64,000 nt of DNA, taken from positions 537,193 through 601,192 of the forward strand of contig NZ_FPAB01000002.1 of NCBI RefSeq assembly GCF_900116145.1, written 5' to 3'. Shown here in pieces: positions 59,659 to 64,000 of the stretch; positions within the stretch are counted from its first letter, which is position 1, and each line of letters opens with the position of its first letter. The position numbers and the translations under genes are program-made. The notes below the pieces were generated by a model, which was not told the origin of the DNA, did not search any database, and saw only the letters and a program-made list of their open reading frames with translations. This DNA is from Streptomyces harbinensis (GTDB taxonomy: Bacteria; Actinomycetota; Actinomycetes; Streptomycetales; Streptomycetaceae).

Positions 59659-60201
59659 TCACCGTTCCGCGGGGCCTTGTGCACCGGTCGCCGGCCCGCG
59701 TGCGGACCGGGTCACCGACCGCCGTACCGCCCGCGCGTACCGCCGGGCGATCAGCCGCCGTACCGCCCGGCCCAGCGGGCCCGCCGCCCGGGTGTACCAG
59801 GCGGCGGGGCGGCTGATGGCGCGGACGGTGAAGGTGACGGTGCCATCGGCCGCGCGCTCGATCAGGAACGCCTCCTCGCCGCACTCGGGATGGCCCGGGA
59901 GCGTGCCGTAGCCGAAGCCCACCCGGCCGGGTTCCCGCACCGTCCACACCACCTCGCACGGTGCGCGCAGCGGCCCCAGACCGACCGTCACCCGTACGCC
60001 GGGCGCCGCGCGGGGCGCGGTGGCGCGGACGGTGAGCCCGGCGCCCCGGTGCGCGCCCCAGCCCAGCACCGTCTCCCCGGCGGTGGCCAGGACGCCGGGG
60101 CCGCGGCCCAGCGGGACGCGGATCTCCAGGGTGCGGAAGCCGTCCGGCGGGGGCGGGCCGCCCGGTGCGGTCATCCCGGGGGTGGGGTAACTGAGCGTCA
60201 C
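59659..60201 (-). CDS. DUF1990-family protein
   Basis: 180 residues. VTLSYPTPGMTAP matches the family start, with LGRGPGVLATAGETVLGWGAH, VGFGYGTLPGHPECGEEAFL and a C-terminal basic helix. Function unknown. GTG 60201 is preceded by TATACT at 60213-60208 with only 6 bases between, implying a leaderless mRNA. Confidence 0.84.
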   Translation of the reverse strand: MTLSYPTPGMTAPGGPPPPDGFRTLEIRVPLGRGPGVLATAGETVLGWGAHRGAGLTVRATAPRAAPGVRVTVGLGPLRAPCEVVWTVREPGRVGFGYGTLPGHPECGEEAFLIERAADGTVTFTVRAISRPAAWYTRAAGPLGRAVRRLIARRYARAVRRSVTRSARGPATGAQGPAER

Positions 60202-60281
60202 CCGGCGGAGTATAGGGAACGGGCCGCCCCGGCAACTCTTGACGCGTTCATGGCTTGCCTCTAGCATCATCAGTCTCCTCT

Positions 60282-60293
60282 TGAATCGATTCA
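60282..60293. promoter_or_regulatory. LacI-type operator upstream of sugar ABC operon
   Basis: Perfect 12-base palindrome TGAATCGATTCA with central CG, 20 bases before the GTG of the ATPase gene. The repressor is not in the window. Confidence 0.7.
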
Positions 60294-60312
60294 TGCGGAG
60301 AGAGGGAATGCC

Positions 60313-61833
60313 GTGCCCGACCCCACCGCAGCCCCGCCCCCGGCCCTCCGATTGCACCGCGTCGCCAAGTCCTTCGGCGCCGTCACCGCCGTCAGCGACG
60401 TCTCCCTGACCCTGCATCCCGGCCGCGTCCACGCCCTCGCCGGCGAGAACGGCGCCGGGAAATCCACCCTCGTCCGCATGCTCGCCGGCGTCCACCGCCC
60501 CGACCGGGGCACCCTGGAGCTCGACGGACACCCCACCGTGCTGCGCGACCCGGCCGCCGCCCGCGCCGCCGGAATCGCCGTCATCCACCAGGAACCCACC
60601 CTCTTCCCCGACCTGTCCATCGCCGAGAACCTCTACCTGAGCCGCCAGCCCACCGGCCGGCTCGGCCGCATCGACCGCCGCGCCCTGCGCGCCGCCACCA
60701 CCGCCCAACTCGCCCGGCTCGGCGTCACCCTCGACCCCGACCGGCCCGCCCGCGGCCTGTCCATCGCCGATCAGCAACTCGTCGAGATCGCCCGCGCGCT
60801 CTCCCTGGACGCCCGGATCTTCGTCATGGACGAACCCACCGCCGCCCTCTCCGGCACCGAGGCCGCACGGCTCGCCGCCGTGGTGCGCGGCCTGTGCGAC
60901 CGGGGCGCGGCCGTCCTGTTCATCTCCCACCGCTTCGAGGAGATCTTCGGCCTCGCCCACGACATCACCGTGCTCCGCGACGGCCGCCACGTCTCCACCG
61001 ACCCCGCCGACCGGCTCACCCCCGACACCGTCGTGCGCCGCATGGTCGGCCGCGACGTCGGCGCCCTCTACCCCAAGACCCCCACCACCCCCGGCGACAC
61101 TGTCCTGGAGGTCACCGGCCTCACCCGGCACGGCGCCTTCCACGACATCTCCTTCTCCGTACGGCGCGGCGAAATCCTCGCCCTGGCCGGACTGGTCGGC
61201 GCCGGCCGCAGCGAAGTGGTGCGCGCCGTCTTCGGCGTCGACCGCTACGACGCCGGCACCGTCACCGTGGCGGGCCGCCCGCTGCCCGCCGGCTCACCCG
61301 CCGCCGCCATGGCGGCCGGGCTCGCCCTCGTCCCCGAGGACCGCCGCCAGCAGGGCCTGGTCCTTCAGCTGTCCGTCGAACGCAACACCGCGCTCACCCG
61401 GCTGCGCCGCCTCGCCCGGCACGGCCTGCTCACCACCCGCCGCGAACGCGCCGACGCGCTGCACTGGACCGAACGGTTACGGGTGCGGCACGGCGGCACC
61501 CACACCCCGGCCGGCACCCTCTCCGGCGGCAACCAGCAGAAGATCGTGCTGGCCAAATGGCTGGCCACCGAGCCCGCTGTGCTCATCCTCGACGAACCCA
61601 CCCGCGGCATCGACATCGGCACCAAGGCCGAGGTCCACCGGATGATGTCCGAACTCGCCGCCCGCGGCCTGGCCATCGTGATGGTCTCCTCCGAACTCCC
61701 CGAAGTCCTCGGCATGGCCGACCGCATCCTCGTCCTGCACGAGGGCCGCGCCACCGCCACCCTCCCCGGCCCCGGCGCCACCGCCGAGACCGTCATGGCC
61801 GCCGCCACCGGCCACCCCGGAGGTGCCGCGTGA
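60313..61833 (+). CDS. Sugar ABC transporter ATPase (RbsA/RhaT-like, two ATPase domains)
   Basis: 506 residues. Domain 1 has Walker [11 protein letters not shown] and Walker [11 protein letters not shown], with a signature GLSIADQQL. Domain 2 (after residue 250) has a degenerate Walker A ([10 protein letters not shown]) but an intact LSGGNQQK and [10 protein letters not shown], as usual for this family. Energises uptake of a pentose, rhamnose or similar sugar. GTG 60313; its stop overlaps the next gene (GTGA). Confidence 0.9.
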   Translation: MPDPTAAPPPALRLHRVAKSFGAVTAVSDVSLTLHPGRVHALAGENGAGKSTLVRMLAGVHRPDRGTLELDGHPTVLRDPAAARAAGIAVIHQEPTLFPDLSIAENLYLSRQPTGRLGRIDRRALRAATTAQLARLGVTLDPDRPARGLSIADQQLVEIARALSLDARIFVMDEPTAALSGTEAARLAAVVRGLCDRGAAVLFISHRFEEIFGLAHDITVLRDGRHVSTDPADRLTPDTVVRRMVGRDVGALYPKTPTTPGDTVLEVTGLTRHGAFHDISFSVRRGEILALAGLVGAGRSEVVRAVFGVDRYDAGTVTVAGRPLPAGSPAAAMAAGLALVPEDRRQQGLVLQLSVERNTALTRLRRLARHGLLTTRRERADALHWTERLRVRHGGTHTPAGTLSGGNQQKIVLAKWLATEPAVLILDEPTRGIDIGTKAEVHRMMSELAARGLAIVMVSSELPEVLGMADRILVLHEGRATATLPGPGATAETVMAAATGHPGGAA

Positions 61834-62816
61834 CCCGGGCCCACCCCCGCGAACTCGGCGTCCTGGCCGCCCTCCTCCTGCTGATCGCCGGCACCGCCGC
61901 CGCCAACCCCCGCTTCCTGTCCGCCCAGAGCGTCCGCGACCTGCTGCTGTCCGCCGCCATCCTCACCGTGCTCGCCGCCGGCCAGACCGTCGTCGTCCTC
62001 ACCCGCAACATCGACCTCTCCGTCGGCTCCGTCCTCGGTCTGGCCGCTTTCGGCACCGCCGACCTGCTCGCCACCCACCCCGGCACCCCGCTGCCGCTCG
62101 CCGCCCTCGCCGGCATCACCATCGGCGCCCTGTGCGGCGCCCTCAACGGCGCCCTGATCAGCTACGGCGGCGTTCCCGCCCTCGTCATCACCCTCGGCAC
62201 CCTCTACGTCCTGCGCGGCGCCGCCCACTCCTGGGCCGCCGGACGGCAGATCAACGCCGCCGACCTGCCCCGCCCCTTCCTCGACCTCGGCACCGCCACC
62301 GTCCTCGGCATCCCCCTGCTCGCCCTCCTCGCCACCGCCGTCGTCCTCGCCGTCGCCCTGTGGCTGCACAGCTACCGCAGCGGACGCGAGCTGTACGCCA
62401 TCGGCTCCGAACCCGCCGCCGCGGCCCGCGCCGGCGTCCCGGCCGGCCGCCGGATCCGTACCGCCTTCCTCCTCAGCGGCTCGCTCGCCGGACTCGCCGG
62501 CGTGCTCTACGCCGCCCGCTACGGCACCGTCGACGCCACCGCGGGACAGGGCATGGAACTCCAGGTCGTCGCGGCCGTCGTGGTCGGCGGCGTCGCCATC
62601 TTCGGCGGCAGCGGCAGCGTGACCGGCGCCGCCCTCGGCGCGCTGCTGCTCACCTGCATCGGCAGCTCACTCGCCGTCCTGCGGGTGGACCCCTTCTGGC
62701 AACAGGCCGTCGTCGGCGCCCTCATCCTGGCCGCCATCGGCCTGGACCGGCTGCTCACCACCCGGCTCGCCGCCCGCGCCGCCCGTACCGCCCCGGAGGT
62801 GTCCCGTGCCGGCTGA
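61830..62816 (+). CDS. Sugar ABC transporter permease 1 (RbsC-like)
   Basis: 328 residues with about eight to ten hydrophobic helices. [16 protein letters not shown] and [18 protein letters not shown] are diagnostic of the ribose/rhamnose permease family, and [21 protein letters not shown] closes the protein. GTG 61830 overlaps the ATPase stop by 4 bases. It forms the membrane pore with the following permease. Confidence 0.9.
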   Translation: MTRAHPRELGVLAALLLLIAGTAAANPRFLSAQSVRDLLLSAAILTVLAAGQTVVVLTRNIDLSVGSVLGLAAFGTADLLATHPGTPLPLAALAGITIGALCGALNGALISYGGVPALVITLGTLYVLRGAAHSWAAGRQINAADLPRPFLDLGTATVLGIPLLALLATAVVLAVALWLHSYRSGRELYAIGSEPAAAARAGVPAGRRIRTAFLLSGSLAGLAGVLYAARYGTVDATAGQGMELQVVAAVVVGGVAIFGGSGSVTGAALGALLLTCIGSSLAVLRVDPFWQQAVVGALILAAIGLDRLLTTRLAARAARTAPEVSRAG

Positions 62817-63792
62817 ACCCCCGAGCGGACGCGGCGCCGCCGTCCTGCGCCGCTGGGACAGCGCCCTGATCGCCACCCTGCTCCTGGTGACCCTGGCCGC
62901 CGCCCTGGCCGTGGACGGCTTCGCCACCGGCCGCAACGCCCAGTTCCTGCTCCTGGACGCCGTCGCCATCGGACTCGTCGCCCTCCCGGTCACCCTCATC
63001 GTCGTCACCGGCGAGATCGACCTCTCGGTCGCCAGCACCCTCGGCCTGTGCAGCGCCGTGATGGGCCAGCTGTGGGTGTCCGGCTGGCCGCTGGAACTCG
63101 TCGTCCTCACCGCCGTCGCGCTCGGCGCCCTGCTCGGCGCCGTCAACGGCCTCTTCGTCACCGGCTTCGGCCTCCCCGCCCTCGCCGTCACCATCGGCAC
63201 CCTCGCCGCCTACCGGGGACTGGCCTTCGTGGTGCTCGGCGACCGCGCCGTCGCCGACTTCCCCCGCGCCTGGACGGACGCCGTCGGCGGCACCGCGCTC
63301 GCCGGCGCCGTCCCCGCCGCCATGCTGGTCACCGCCGTGGCGGCGGCCGGCTGCGCCGTCCTGCTGCACGCCACCCCGCTGGGCCGCTCCCTGTTCGCCA
63401 TCGGCAACAACGCCGAGGCCGCCCGCTTCTCCGGCATCGCCGTGGCCCGCACCAAGTTCTGGCTCTTCGTGAGCTGCGGCGCCGTCTCCGGCCTGGCCGG
63501 CGTCTTCTGGACCCTGCGCTACGCCAGCGCCCGCGCCGACAACGGCCAGGGACTCGAACTGGCCGTCGTGGCCGCCGTCCTGCTCGGCGGCGTGTCCATC
63601 TTCGGCGGCCGGGGCACCCTCGCCGGGGTCTGCGCCGGGGTCCTCCTGCTGGTCACCCTCCGCAACGCCCTCCAACTCGCCGACGTCCCCGCCGACACCC
63701 TCGACATCGTGACCGGCTCGCTGCTCATCCTCTCCGTCCTCGCCCCCCGCGCGCTCACCGCGCTCCGCCGCACCCCCACCACCCGCACCTGA
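62806..63792 (+). CDS. Sugar ABC transporter permease 2 (RbsC-like)
   Basis: 328 residues. VVTGEIDLSVASTLGL, FGLPALAVTIGTLAAYRG and GGVSIFGGRGTLAG identify it as paralogous to permease 1. It overlaps that gene by 11 bases (GTG 62806). Two different permeases after one double-domain ATPase match the rhamnose importer arrangement (RhaP/RhaQ) known in several bacteria, though other sugars are possible. Confidence 0.9.
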   Translation: MPAEPPSGRGAAVLRRWDSALIATLLLVTLAAALAVDGFATGRNAQFLLLDAVAIGLVALPVTLIVVTGEIDLSVASTLGLCSAVMGQLWVSGWPLELVVLTAVALGALLGAVNGLFVTGFGLPALAVTIGTLAAYRGLAFVVLGDRAVADFPRAWTDAVGGTALAGAVPAAMLVTAVAAAGCAVLLHATPLGRSLFAIGNNAEAARFSGIAVARTKFWLFVSCGAVSGLAGVFWTLRYASARADNGQGLELAVVAAVLLGGVSIFGGRGTLAGVCAGVLLLVTLRNALQLADVPADTLDIVTGSLLILSVLAPRALTALRRTPTTRT

Positions 63793-63806
63793 GAAGGGAC
63801 ACGGAC

Positions 63807-64000
63807 ATGCCCGCACCTGCCGGAAGGACCCGCACCGGTACGGCGGCCACCGCACTCGCGGCGCTGCTGCTCCTCGCCGCCTGCTCGGGCACCACCCGGG
63901 GCGACGGCGACGACGGCGGCCCCGGACCGGGCGCCGGACCGGAACCCACCGCGCAGGCCGACCCCGACGCGCCGCTGCGCCCGGACCTGTCGGTGGCCTT
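63807..64000 (+). CDS. Sugar-binding lipoprotein of the ABC transporter (3' end cut by window)
   Basis: Only the first 64 codons are visible. A basic start, hydrophobic stretch and lipobox LAAC near residue 24 give a lipoprotein signal, followed by an acidic Gly/Pro-rich linker. GAGAAGGGAC precedes ATG 63807. The position, last in the operon, supports a periplasmic-type binding protein. Confidence 0.8.
   Translation, partial: MPAPAGRTRTGTAATALAALLLLAACSGTTRGDGDDGGPGPGAGPEPTAQADPDAPLRPDLSVA

Noticed and set aside
1..64000. Possible mobile element, prophage or biosynthetic gene cluster
   Set aside because: No transposase, integrase, terminal repeats, tRNA attachment site, PKS or NRPS domain is visible; the SDRs and monooxygenase lie in separate regulator-linked units.

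Overview
The window is high-GC actinobacterial chromosome, most likely Streptomyces. Third codon positions are almost all G or C, GTG starts are common, ATGA and GTGA stop/start overlaps are frequent, and several -10 boxes sit immediately before a GTG or ATG (leaderless genes). No rRNA, tRNA, transposase, integrase or prophage is visible. It reads as an ordinary chromosomal region rich in sugar catabolism, redox enzymes and one-gene regulators, with a few unusual islands.

Layout. 1-2699: tail of a hexuronate operon (D-mannonate dehydratase, KDPG aldolase, KDG kinase). 2734-5356: zinc alcohol dehydrogenase and cupin, divergent from an MmyB-type XRE regulator. 5447-9083: Baeyer-Villiger-type monooxygenase, SMP-30-like lipoprotein and TetR regulator, with a TetR-type palindrome between the first two. 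9208-11216: second MmyB-type regulator divergent from an SDR, then a 4-oxalocrotonate tautomerase homologue. 11235-12472: HipA-like kinase plus DUF3037 protein. 12569-15556: SDR, uracil-DNA glycosylase and a divergent EF-Tu paralogue with a structured leader. 15639-21038: spermidine-synthase-like protein, membrane-anchored protein, EamA transporter, XRE-cupin regulator, YbaK protein, GntR regulator and VOC protein. 21379-24242: three genes arranged like the Streptomyces cacaoi beta-lactamase system (LysR BlaA and cytoplasmic BlaB, divergent from a secreted class A beta-lactamase). 24250-27330: a 54-bp tandem repeat, CoA-binding protein, YigZ protein, and a luciferase-like monooxygenase with its FMN reductase. 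27449-28504: pectinesterase. 28505-29563: a decayed stretch with a two-repeat type I-E CRISPR array and no cas genes. 29564-35205: sbcD and sbcC, the latter carrying an insertion of about 500 residues. 35237-41158: SDRs, DUF885 protein, acetyltransferase, ECF41-type sigma factor and a HutC-type GntR regulator with a DasR-like operator. 41322-47067: a minus-strand block with ROK regulator, purB, SGNH hydrolase and two CBS/CNNM proteins. 47183-53376: Mut7-C protein, TetR plus MFS efflux pump, DUF574 methyltransferase, and MFS plus GntR. 53639-56852: pectate lyase and heparinase II/III-type protein with matching LacI-type operators. 56920-60201: ornithine aminotransferase, dimethylargininase, Lrp regulator and DUF1990 protein. 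60313-64000: a ribose/rhamnose-type ABC importer behind a LacI-type palindrome, with its binding protein cut by the window end.

How the genes fit together. Pectinesterase, pectate lyase, the heparinase-fold protein, the uronate enzymes and perhaps the sugar importer make a dispersed but coherent pectin and uronate theme. Many regulators sit next to clear inverted repeats, so local repressor/operator pairs can be proposed. The most unusual items are the SbcC insertion, the EF-Tu paralogue that lacks the NKxD guanine-specificity motif and has a possible attenuator leader, the orphan CRISPR remnant, and the HipA-like/DUF3037 pair.
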